DNA of 64,000 nucleotides, from NCBI GenBank assembly GCA_030168575.1, contig CP115555.1, forward strand, positions 1,550,001 to 1,614,000. The letters are read 5' to 3'. This DNA comes from Methanomassiliicoccales archaeon LGM-RCC1. Lineage in GTDB: Archaea; Thermoplasmatota; Thermoplasmata; Methanomassiliicoccales; Methanomethylophilaceae. This document shows positions 25,584-33,756 of the stretch, in pieces (positions within the stretch are counted from its first letter, which is position 1; each line of letters opens with the position of its first letter). Under the pieces are notes generated by a model, which saw nothing but the letters and a program-made list of their open reading frames with translations, did not search any database and had not been told where the DNA came from. The translations under genes and the position numbers were made by a program.

Positions 25584-26846
25584 ATGGCCAAGAAAGAGAC
25601 ATCCCACAGCGTCGCCAGGAAGGACTACGTCTGTCCCTACTGCTTCACCAAGGTGGACATGGCGAAGATCCACTTCGTCTGCACCAGCCCCAGCTGTTCC
25701 AGGACATTCGCGGCCAATGCGGTCGCCACGAGGAACGAGAAGGACCTCATGTACGTCTCGAAGGACGGACAGAAGGAGATCGACCGCGAGAAGAGCCTGG
25801 TGTACGGAAAGGACCCCTTCGGACCGGACGCGATAGTCGCCAAACAGCACATCATCAGGAACTCGTCGGGATTCTGCGACATATGCAAGAGGCCCGTATA
25901 CCTCAGGGTGTGCCCCACCTGCCACAACATGATCCCGCCGGGAGCGGAGGAGGAAGGCAACAAGATCTTCGTCATCCTCGGACCCAAGGGAGTGGGTAAG
26001 AGTCACTACATCGCCGTGTTGATCAACCAGCTGAAGAATGCCATCTCCAGCGAGTTCAACGGCGTGCTGAACGCTGCCAACGACAGCACCACGATCAAGT
26101 ACAGGGACGTCTACTACCGCAGGCTCTTCGAGGAGAAGAGGAAGCTGCAGCCTACATTGTCCTTCGGAAGCTCCGAGGACTCCCGCGAGCCGCTGATCTT
26201 CTACCTGAGGATCCTGAACAGCGACAAGCCCCAGGTGTTCACCTTCGCCTTCTTCGACACAGCCGGAGAGGATCTGGTTACCACCAACAGGATGATGCAG
26301 GTGAACCTCAACGCATTCATATCTCTGGCATCCGGAATAGTGTACCTGGTGGATCCCCTGCAGGTGAAGTACATCAACCAGAGGATACAGGTGGACAACA
26401 AGCCGGAGGTCGGCCCCAACGCCACGGATATCCTGAACAACATCTGTCAGATCATCCGCACAAACAAGAAGATCAAATCAAAGGAGAAGATCGACATTCC
26501 TATCGCCGTCAGCCTGACGAAGTCCGATGTGCTCTACAAATCCTCGGAGAACGAGGAGGAGAAGAAGGTACTGTTCGGACTGAACTCCTCGCTGCACATC
26601 CCGCGCGAGCACGGGAAGTACGACGCAGAGAACTTCGACCAGATCAACGCTGAGCTGGAGGAGTACATCAGGAGGACGATCGGTATCGAATTCCTACAGC
26701 TGGTTCGCAGCTTCAAAGACCACTCGTTCTTCGCAGTGTCCGCCCTGGGATGCAACCCCACGGGCAACTCGCTGCCTAGGGGAGTCTCCCCCATGAGGGT
26801 CGAGGATCCGTTCATTTGGCTGCTGAACAAGGAGGGACTAAGATGA
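25584..26846 (+). CDS. P-loop GTPase with N-terminal zinc ribbons
   Basis: 420 residues. Zinc-ribbon cysteines (YVCPYC...CTSPSC, then CDIC...CPTC) occupy about 12-115. The GTPase domain has G1 GPKGVGKS near 133, a threonine-rich switch region, G3 DTAGED near 224 and G4 TKSD near 312. The ordering and the FFDTAGED strand resemble the 'double-GTPase 2' type found in predicted NTP-dependent conflict systems; this assignment is from memory of the family, not a search. It abuts the scaffold gene and overlaps the GrpE-like gene by 4 bp. Confidence 0.8.
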   Translation: MAKKETSHSVARKDYVCPYCFTKVDMAKIHFVCTSPSCSRTFAANAVATRNEKDLMYVSKDGQKEIDREKSLVYGKDPFGPDAIVAKQHIIRNSSGFCDICKRPVYLRVCPTCHNMIPPGAEEEGNKIFVILGPKGVGKSHYIAVLINQLKNAISSEFNGVLNAANDSTTIKYRDVYYRRLFEEKRKLQPTLSFGSSEDSREPLIFYLRILNSDKPQVFTFAFFDTAGEDLVTTNRMMQVNLNAFISLASGIVYLVDPLQVKYINQRIQVDNKPEVGPNATDILNNICQIIRTNKKIKSKEKIDIPIAVSLTKSDVLYKSSENEEEKKVLFGLNSSLHIPREHGKYDAENFDQINAELEEYIRRTIGIEFLQLVRSFKDHSFFAVSALGCNPTGNSLPRGVSPMRVEDPFIWLLNKEGLR

Positions 26847-27703
26847 GCGACTATAATTTCAAGAACTTCCTGTCAGGCAGTTTCCAGAACAAGAACACAC
26901 CCGAACCTGAATCCCACGATGGGGTCAGCATCAGGGTGCCCACGGATCAGGAGCTGCACGATCAGGGGATCCAAGTCAACGATGCACCGCCGGCCCAGAA
27001 TGCCCCCGGGACATCGGTCGAGGATACATTGAACGAACTGAAGAGACAGATCGCAGGTCTGCAGAGCACAGTCGAGTCCCTCAGGGCATCGGCCGGCCCT
27101 TCGCAGGACATGTCGGAGTACATGACATCCAGAGAGCAGATCAAGGCTCTCCAGGCTACGATCGAGAGACAGAACATAGAGATAACGAACAAGGCGCTCG
27201 TATCCTCAATGGAGCAGATCGCCATCATGAGGGAGGATTTCTTCAAGCTGTGCGCAGGCATGGAGAAGAAGATCGATACCATGTCGGCCAAGGACGTGCT
27301 TGCATCGTTCAAGGCATACGAAGTGGACATGGAGAACATCCTGCACGACGGAGGTGTCGAGATCGGACACTTCCCATACGATACCCTCAACACGATCCAC
27401 CAGCGCATAGTGGAGGTTGTACCAACGAACGACCAGTCCAAGAACGGTCAGATAGCTGAGAGGCTTTCGGACGGTTACAAATTGGGAGACAGGGTCCTTC
27501 TCAAGGAGAAGGTCACCGTCTACAAGTACACCGAGAACATGCCGCAGGAGATCGTCCAGGAGACCCCTGAGGTCAGCCAGCCGGTCGCTGAAGAGCAGCC
27601 CAAGGCCGCCGAGGAGGCACCTGCCAAACCCGCTACCAAAACGACTTCGAAGAAAAAGAGAACCACAAAAGCAAAAGCTAAGAAAACGGAGGAAGAAGAA
27701 TGA
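26843..27703 (+). CDS. GrpE-like nucleotide exchange factor
   Basis: About 286 residues, longer than GrpE. An acidic, low-complexity N-terminus is followed by a long coiled coil (about 55-160) and a GrpE-like head in which IVEVVPTNDQ and LSDGYKLGDRVLLKEKVTVYKY match the diagnostic C-terminal beta domain. A Lys/Ala/Thr-rich tail ends in acidic residues. It should release ADP from one or both Hsp70s in this operon. GGAGG 7 nt upstream supports ATG 26843 over the upstream in-frame codon. The stop overlaps the next ATG. Confidence 0.85.
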   Translation: MSDYNFKNFLSGSFQNKNTPEPESHDGVSIRVPTDQELHDQGIQVNDAPPAQNAPGTSVEDTLNELKRQIAGLQSTVESLRASAGPSQDMSEYMTSREQIKALQATIERQNIEITNKALVSSMEQIAIMREDFFKLCAGMEKKIDTMSAKDVLASFKAYEVDMENILHDGGVEIGHFPYDTLNTIHQRIVEVVPTNDQSKNGQIAERLSDGYKLGDRVLLKEKVTVYKYTENMPQEIVQETPEVSQPVAEEQPKAAEEAPAKPATKTTSKKKRTTKAKAKKTEEEE

Positions 27704-29271
27704 CAGATTATTGCATCGGTATCGACCTCGGTACGACATACTCGTGCCTAGCCTACATCGATGAGGATGGGGACCCGGTAGTTGAGAAGAACTTCGAGCA
27801 GGAGGACACAACTCCGTCAGTCATCCTCTTCAACGAGAACGGGGAGATCATCGTCGGATCTCCCGCAAAGGACATGTCCATGATGTACGAGCCCGAGAGG
27901 GTCATCACGTCCATCAAGAGGCAGATGGGAACAGACTACACCGTCAGCATCGACGGCGAGACCTACAACCCCATCATGCTCTCTGCGGTCATCCTCAGGA
28001 AGATCATCAACGACTTCAATGAGAACCACGGATGCGAGGTCAAGAAGGCGGTCATCACATGTCCCGCATACTTCGGACAGAACGAGAGGGACGCCACCAA
28101 GACGGCAGGAACCATCGCCGGACTGGAGGACGTCACCGTCATCAACGAGCCCACAGCAGCAGCCATCTCCTTCGGATTCGGAAAGGCGGATGGCGGCAAG
28201 AAGAGGGTCCTGGTGTACGACCTCGGAGGAGGAACCTTCGATGTCACCATCCTCGAGATCGACGGAACATCATTCACTGCCGTCGCAACCGACGGAGAGA
28301 GGTTCCTCGGAGGAAAGGACTGGGATGCCATCATCTCCAACATCGTCAAGCAGAAGATCTCAGAGGAGACCGGAATCGACAAGGAATCCCTGGACGAGAA
28401 CGAGGAGGTCAAGCAGACCCTCGTCAACGACTCGGAGACCATCAAGAAGAGGCTGTCCACAGCTGAGTCCACCAAGGGAACCATGACCGTCGACGGCCAG
28501 AAGGTCGTCTTCACCGTCACCAGGGAGGACTTCGAGAACGCTTCCAGCGGACTCATCCAGACCACCATCGAGATCATCGACCGTGTGCTCGCCTCCAAGG
28601 ACTTCACCATGGCGGATATCGACGAGGTCGTCCTTGTCGGAGGATCCTCCAGGATGCCTCAGGTCAAGAACAGCATCGCCGCCAAGTACCCCGACGCGAA
28701 GATCAACCTCTACGACCCTGACCAGTCCGTCGCCAAGGGAGCAGCCATCTTCGCCAAGTCCAACATGGTCGCACCTGATATGGCCGCCACCACCGCTGCC
28801 GGAGCAGCATCCACGGTCGAGGGAGCTATCAACGTTCACAACGTCCTGTCCAAGACCTTCGGAATCAAAGCGGTCTACGAGGACGGATCCGAGATGATCT
28901 CCAACATCATCTTCAGGAACGAGGCTCTGCCCATCGAGAACGTCAAGACGTACTACCCCGTCGACGACGGTCAGAACACCATCATGGTGGAGATCTACGA
29001 GGATGCGGCATTCAACGACGACAGAGGAAAGAAGACCCCTGTCATCGAGGGAGCACCTGTCGGAAACTTCATGATGGAGCTGCCTGTGGATGTCACCAAG
29101 AGCACCCCGATCACCGTGAAGTTCACTGCTACCAACGAGGGTATCCTCATCGCTTCGGTGGACTGCATGGAGCAGCACTCCGACTACCAGATCGAGAACG
29201 AGATGACCATGTCCGCCGATGAGATCTCCAAGTCTCAGGGCCTGATGGACAAGGTCACCAATGCGAACTGA
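27700..29271 (+). CDS. Lid-less Hsp70 (second Hsp70 of operon)
   Basis: 523 residues against about 610-640 for DnaK. The nucleotide-binding domain has GIDLGTTYS (7-15), VYDLGGGTFD near 173, GGSSRMP near 314 and complete ATPase motifs. The interdomain linker is unusual: instead of the acidic VLLLDVTPL it reads AINVHNVLSKTF. A substrate-binding beta domain reaches about residue 500, then a short helix replaces the lid. Without a lid, substrate exchange should be fast, suggesting holdase or regulatory use. It is last gene of the operon, followed by a strong terminator. Confidence 0.9.
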   Translation: MTDYCIGIDLGTTYSCLAYIDEDGDPVVEKNFEQEDTTPSVILFNENGEIIVGSPAKDMSMMYEPERVITSIKRQMGTDYTVSIDGETYNPIMLSAVILRKIINDFNENHGCEVKKAVITCPAYFGQNERDATKTAGTIAGLEDVTVINEPTAAAISFGFGKADGGKKRVLVYDLGGGTFDVTILEIDGTSFTAVATDGERFLGGKDWDAIISNIVKQKISEETGIDKESLDENEEVKQTLVNDSETIKKRLSTAESTKGTMTVDGQKVVFTVTREDFENASSGLIQTTIEIIDRVLASKDFTMADIDEVVLVGGSSRMPQVKNSIAAKYPDAKINLYDPDQSVAKGAAIFAKSNMVAPDMAATTAAGAASTVEGAINVHNVLSKTFGIKAVYEDGSEMISNIIFRNEALPIENVKTYYPVDDGQNTIMVEIYEDAAFNDDRGKKTPVIEGAPVGNFMMELPVDVTKSTPITVKFTATNEGILIASVDCMEQHSDYQIENEMTMSADEISKSQGLMDKVTNAN

Positions 29272-29283
29272 TAAAACCACAAC

Positions 29284-29308
29284 GGGGGCATCAGCCCCCA
29301 TTTTTTTT
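29284..29308 (+). terminator. Terminator of the Hsp70 operon
   Basis: GGGGGC-atca-GCCCCC followed by A and eight T residues, 12 bp after the last gene. Confidence 0.85.
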
Positions 29309-29322
29309 CAATAATTCAGAAT

Positions 29323-29733
29323 TCAGTCCTTGCTCTCTTCGGGAGTGGGGACAATGATGACAGGGCAGGAAGAATTCTCGACGAGGTTCTGAGATACGCT
29401 TCCCATGACCATCCTGTCGAAACGGGACCTGTCCGGCCTGCCGACCACTACTGCATCGCATTGGAACCTGTCGGTTACCTCCAGGATCGTGTCGTCGGGT
29501 TTACCGACCTCGATGATTATATGCACGTCGGTTGCACCGTTGAGCATAGCCCTCTCCTGTGCGGCCTGCATGTACGCCTGCACGGATGTGTCTATGTCCT
29601 CGGGATCCATCTGATCCTTCGAGACCACTGTGAGTATGTACAGGGGCTCGTTGAGGCCCACCGACAGCTTGGCGGCGTAATTCAATGCGGCTTCCGTGTG
29701 CGGTTTCCCATCGTACGCAATAAGTATGGTCAT
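29323..29733 (-). CDS. Universal stress protein (UspA family)
   Basis: 136 residues, single Usp domain. The N-terminal ILIAYDGK strand and the C-terminal ATP-binding motif G-PDRSRFDRMVMGSVSQNLVENSSCPVIIV are present, indicating an ATP-binding type. TATA-like CTTTTATAC (about 29760-29768) gives a nearly leaderless start. It is convergent with the Hsp70 operon. Confidence 0.9.
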   Translation of the reverse strand: MTILIAYDGKPHTEAALNYAAKLSVGLNEPLYILTVVSKDQMDPEDIDTSVQAYMQAAQERAMLNGATDVHIIIEVGKPDDTILEVTDRFQCDAVVVGRPDRSRFDRMVMGSVSQNLVENSSCPVIIVPTPEESKD

Positions 29734-29894
29734 TGCAATTAGATATCGTGCCTAGAGAGTATAAAAGTTGACCTCGGACAAACCATCCTACCCTCATTGC
29801 AACACTGGATGGTGAAAAACGATCCTTTGTTCAATCAACCATTAAACAATCCTTTATCTTTTATATAGAAGTACTAATCGAATATTCCTTATAT

Positions 29895-30503
29895 ATGGTG
29901 ATGATACAGGAAGTTATGTTCGTATACATATTGGGCGGATTCCTTGGAAGTGGAAAGACCACCCTTCTGATGAAACTAGCATCCATGTACACCAAGCGTG
30001 GACTGAAAACCGCTCTCCTGGTCAACGAATCCGGTGAGATCGGTGTGGATGGCGCCACCCTCAAAGCTGAGGGATATGATGCGATCGAACTCCCTGACGG
30101 ATGCATCTGCTGCTCCCTTTCCGGAACGCTGCAGACAGCTATGAAGAACATCGAGGACGACATCGATCCCGACATCATCATCGTCGAACCGACAGGATTG
30201 GCATTGCCCCACAAGGTGAAAGAACTCGTTGAGAGCTCAGGCGTGGATGCCGAGGGAATCTTCATCATAGGCATATCCGATGTCGAGAGATTCCAGATCC
30301 TGATCGATAAGAAGGAAGAGTTCATTAAGAGACAGATGGTCGGAGCCGATTTCGTTCTGATCAACAAGAAGGACCTGGCCAAACCAGGACAGGTCGATGC
30401 CATCGAAGCATGGTTCAAGAAGGAATTCCCTGACAAAAAGGTCATGGTCATCTCTGCCAAGACCGGAGAGAACATGGATTCAGTTTACGAGATGATGAAA
30501 TGA
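29895..30503 (+). CDS. CobW/HypB-type metallochaperone GTPase
   Basis: 202 residues, G3E family P-loop GTPase. Walker A GGFLGSGKTTLL is near residue 14, followed by the CobW-type metal-binding motif CICCSL, G3-like VEPTG and G4 NKKD. It lacks the usual C-terminal CobW domain. Such GTPases hand Co, Zn, Ni or Fe to client proteins. A TATA-like CTTTTATATAG lies near 29858. The stop overlaps the start of the His/Cys-rich protein (ATGA), which suggests they are partners. Confidence 0.85.
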   Translation: MVMIQEVMFVYILGGFLGSGKTTLLMKLASMYTKRGLKTALLVNESGEIGVDGATLKAEGYDAIELPDGCICCSLSGTLQTAMKNIEDDIDPDIIIVEPTGLALPHKVKELVESSGVDAEGIFIIGISDVERFQILIDKKEEFIKRQMVGADFVLINKKDLAKPGQVDAIEAWFKKEFPDKKVMVISAKTGENMDSVYEMMK

Positions 30504-31306
30504 GCGGAGAGAAGACATCATTGGAACAGGCCGGCGGAGTTGCCACCGGACTCACTGGAAGCATAGACTGCTGGAATGCGGATGCGGAGGCCAGACTCGT
30601 TAAGGCCATGACTTCCGTTGGAAATTGGGTCGTCTCCGAGGCAGGTGTGCTCCTTGGACACATCAAGGCCGCGGTCACTCTCGAGGACGGATCCGGCATC
30701 ACATTCAACCTGACCGACATGAGTAACGGTGTTGAGAAGCACGGAACACTCGGGCCTCAGGAGAAGGTCAATTTCACATTCATGTCCGCAGTGCTCGATG
30801 TTGATGAGGAGGAACTCCACCACGTTATGCACCATGCGATCGATGACAGCGGACTCATGTGCGAGATTGATGAGCATCACCACCATCACCATCACCACCA
30901 CGAGCATGAGCACGGAGAATGCTGCTGCCATGAGCATGAGGAAGAGGAATGCGTTGTGAACAACTACTACGGCAAAGTGTACTACCACTGCTGCTGCGAG
31001 CACGGCGAGTGCAAATGCGGACACGAGCACCACCACGAGCATGAGGAAGAGTGCTGTTGCGGTCACGATCACCATGATCATGAGCATCACCACCATGACC
31101 ATCACGAATGTGGATGCGATCATGAGCACGAGCATGAGGAAGAGTGCTGTTGCAGCCATGAGCACCACGGAAAATGCATTGTGAACAACTACTACGAGGA
31201 CGTTCACTACTACTGCTGTTGCTCAGACGAATGCCACTGCCATGAGCATGAGGACCATCATGAGCATGAGTATGGCGAATGCCACTGCCACCATCACGAC
31301 GAGTGA
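30500..31306 (+). CDS. His/Cys-rich metal-binding protein linked to CobW GTPase
   Basis: 268 residues. A conventional N-terminal domain (about 1-115), not recognised, is followed by a tail made mostly of His, Glu, Cys and Asp, including nine consecutive His and repeated CCC and HEHE motifs. Two modules of the pattern CxVNNYY--V-YYCCC sit near residues 152 and 230, so the tail is internally duplicated. It is probably a high-capacity cytoplasmic store or buffer for Ni, Zn or Co that feeds the coupled GTPase. The metal is not predictable from sequence. Confidence 0.8.
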   Translation: MSGEKTSLEQAGGVATGLTGSIDCWNADAEARLVKAMTSVGNWVVSEAGVLLGHIKAAVTLEDGSGITFNLTDMSNGVEKHGTLGPQEKVNFTFMSAVLDVDEEELHHVMHHAIDDSGLMCEIDEHHHHHHHHHEHEHGECCCHEHEEEECVVNNYYGKVYYHCCCEHGECKCGHEHHHEHEEECCCGHDHHDHEHHHHDHHECGCDHEHEHEEECCCSHEHHGKCIVNNYYEDVHYYCCCSDECHCHEHEDHHEHEYGECHCHHHDE

Positions 31307-31318
31307 ATCGTTTTAATC

Positions 31319-31347
31319 CCCTTCCCCAGCTCATGGGGAAGGGTTTT
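31319..31347 (+). terminator. Terminator of the cobW-like pair
   Basis: CCCTTCCCC-N7-GGGGAAGGG followed by TTTTG, 13 bp after the stop. Confidence 0.75.
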
Positions 31348-31399
31348 GTTAACATCTTTTAACATATTGTATTAATTGAATAACATCTCGATAATTGTA

Positions 31400-31435
31400 C
31401 AATAAGGAAATCATTTCCCAATAAGGTTATATTAT
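31400..31435 (+). promoter_or_regulatory. Promoter and palindromic operator of the ABC operon
   Basis: GGAAAT-c-ATTTCC (31406-31418) is a perfect inverted repeat bracketed by two direct copies of CAATAAGG (31400-31407 and 31419-31426). It sits immediately upstream of TATA-like TTATATTAT (31427-31435), a position suiting an activator or BRE-competing repressor. Confidence 0.45.
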
Positions 31436-31482
31436 CATCTGAAATTTTACGACCAGGAAGTGATACCATCAACACAAAACAA

Positions 31483-33756
31483 ATGGTAATCATTGTCGTA
31501 CTGATCGAGATCATTGCGGCAGGAATTATCGTTGTTCTCGACAGGGACTCTGAGAACGTTTCCACAGAGGTGGAAAAGGAAGTGTCTCTGATCGCCAGAG
31601 TGAACACAGATGGTTCTGGAATTTATATCGCATCAAAATACAACGCGGACGATTTCATTAGCGTCTCCAGCAGCGGAAAGGTTACTTACAACACAGATGC
31701 TTGGGGAGGAAAAGTCTTCGGAACACCTGGCGCATCCACCATCCAGCACGTTCAGTTGATGGGAATCGTTCAGAATAACCTAGGGCTCAAATTCGAGAAA
31801 TATAACTCGGGCGGAACACTCGCCTCGGATACCGTATACTACGTGGACACCATACAGAATTATACTCATGCCATCAACAACAAAGGAATTCTGGACGGAG
31901 GAATCCTCTGGGAGCCCCAGTATCACTACATCCTGTCAGATCCGGGATACAAGGGAATGATCACCACCAACGTCCTGTTCCCCGGACACACCTGTTGTCT
32001 TATCGCGGGATACCAGGATTATCTGGACGTACATGGCGATGAGACCATGAGGTTCCTAGCCGCCTACATCAAAGCGGTAAACTACATCAACGACGCCAAA
32101 CAGGATGTTTCCGGTGACAAGTACAACACCCTTGTCTCGATATGCAAGGACAACATCAAGGGACTTACCGATGATGTCATCAAGCAAGCGTTGGAGACTG
32201 TGGTTTACACTTACAGCGATGAAGTCGGCAAATCCAATCTGAATGCTCTTAAGAAGGATATTGCCAACCTTGCAGAGAATCTGACCGAACTGGGAGGAAT
32301 CACAGTGAAGATCGATGAGCTCGGGTTCGGTTCTTACGATGAGTTGGCAGAGGCTTTTGTTGACAACCAATATCTGTCAGGAGCACTGACATACGGTTCC
32401 TATGATAAGCAGGCCACTAGCACCATCAAGGTGGCTGCTATCGACGGTGACATCCATCAGATCGCGGTCCAGGTCGCAAAGTCGTTAGGATACTTCGAGG
32501 ACTACGGACTCGAGGTCGAGATCAGAGGTCTCGCCAACGGAGGATCTGTCGCACAGGATCTGCTGAGCGGACAGTCTGACCTCGGATTCATGGGTGCACC
32601 CCCTATCACCAGTGCAACGATAAACGGAAAGAAGATTATCGTGCATCAGAAGACCGATACCAAAGTGGACAAGGAGCTCTCGCTTCTCTCGAGGGTCAAC
32701 ACCGACGGATCAGGCATCTACATCGCGTCAAAATACAATGCGGATGACTTCATCTCCGTTTCGAGCGATAGTAAGGTCACCTTCCATTCAGAATTCTGGG
32801 GAGGAAAGGTCTTCGGAACACCTGGTGCATCTACAATCCAGCATGTTCAGTTGATGGACCTTGTCCAGAACACCATGAAACTGAAATTCGAGAAATATAA
32901 CTCTGGATCGACACTATCGAGTGATACCGTGTACTATGTCGACACAATCCAGAATTACACTCATGCTATCAACAACAAAGGAATTCTGGACGGAGGAATC
33001 CTCTGGGAGCCCCAGTATCACTACATCCTGTCAGATCCGGGATACAAGGGAATGATCACCACCAACGTCCTGTTCCCCGGACACACCTGTTGTCTTATCG
33101 CGGGATACCAGGATTATCTGGATTCCAACGAGGATGCGACTGTGAGATTCCTGGCTGCTTACATCAAAGCTGTGGACTTCATCAACGACGCCAAACAGGA
33201 TGTTTCCGGTGACAAGTACAACACCCTTGTCTCGATATGCAAGGACAACATCAAGGGACTTACCGATGATGTCATCAAGCAAGCGTTGGAGACTGTGGTT
33301 TACACTTACAGTGATGAGAAAGGTACATCCAACCTCAAATCGCTGAAGTCTGACATCGCCAACCTTGCAGAGAATCTGACTTCACTCGGAAGCATCACCG
33401 TGACCATGAGGGACCTTGGATTCAAATCCTATACGGAATTCGCAGAGGCCTTCGTCGATAATTCATACCTTGACAAGGCTCTTAAGCTCAGCTCTGCCAG
33501 CTACAGCAAGAAGAGCACCATCAAAGTGGCAGCGATCGACGGTGACATCCATCAGATCGCAGTTCAGGTCGCTAAATCCCTCGGATACTTCGAGGACTAC
33601 GGACTCGAGGTCGAGATCAGAGGTCTCGCCAACGGAGGTTCTGTCGCACAGGATCTGCTGAGCGGACAGTCTGACCTCGGATTCATGGGAGCGCCTCCGA
33701 TCACCAGCGCCACCATCAACGGTAAGAAGATAATTGTCGTGGAGAGTGAGAGTTGA
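31483..33756 (+). CDS. Tandem, circularly permuted ABC substrate-binding protein
   Basis: 757 residues, about twice a normal NitT/TauT/SsuA-type binding protein. After an N-terminal membrane helix come two 365-residue copies (DNA period 1095 bp) in which the usual second lobe (SL--RVNTDGSGIYIASKYNADD...) precedes the usual N-terminal part (TIKVAAIDGDIHQIAVQVAK). The order is therefore C1-N1-C2-N2: one canonical protein spans residues about 308-675, flanked by a split second copy. Long tracts are identical at DNA level (for example 31881-32028 and 32976-33123), so the duplication is recent or converted. Ligand unknown. No ribosome site is well spaced for ATG 31483. Confidence 0.8.
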   Translation: MVIIVVLIEIIAAGIIVVLDRDSENVSTEVEKEVSLIARVNTDGSGIYIASKYNADDFISVSSSGKVTYNTDAWGGKVFGTPGASTIQHVQLMGIVQNNLGLKFEKYNSGGTLASDTVYYVDTIQNYTHAINNKGILDGGILWEPQYHYILSDPGYKGMITTNVLFPGHTCCLIAGYQDYLDVHGDETMRFLAAYIKAVNYINDAKQDVSGDKYNTLVSICKDNIKGLTDDVIKQALETVVYTYSDEVGKSNLNALKKDIANLAENLTELGGITVKIDELGFGSYDELAEAFVDNQYLSGALTYGSYDKQATSTIKVAAIDGDIHQIAVQVAKSLGYFEDYGLEVEIRGLANGGSVAQDLLSGQSDLGFMGAPPITSATINGKKIIVHQKTDTKVDKELSLLSRVNTDGSGIYIASKYNADDFISVSSDSKVTFHSEFWGGKVFGTPGASTIQHVQLMDLVQNTMKLKFEKYNSGSTLSSDTVYYVDTIQNYTHAINNKGILDGGILWEPQYHYILSDPGYKGMITTNVLFPGHTCCLIAGYQDYLDSNEDATVRFLAAYIKAVDFINDAKQDVSGDKYNTLVSICKDNIKGLTDDVIKQALETVVYTYSDEKGTSNLKSLKSDIANLAENLTSLGSITVTMRDLGFKSYTEFAEAFVDNSYLDKALKLSSASYSKKSTIKVAAIDGDIHQIAVQVAKSLGYFEDYGLEVEIRGLANGGSVAQDLLSGQSDLGFMGAPPITSATINGKKIIVVESES

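Noticed and set aside
30860-31300. Repeated CAC/CAT/GAG triplets as a possible tandem repeat or CRISPR-like array
   Set aside because: The periodicity is coding: it makes the His/Glu/Cys tail, with no regular spacer-repeat structure.
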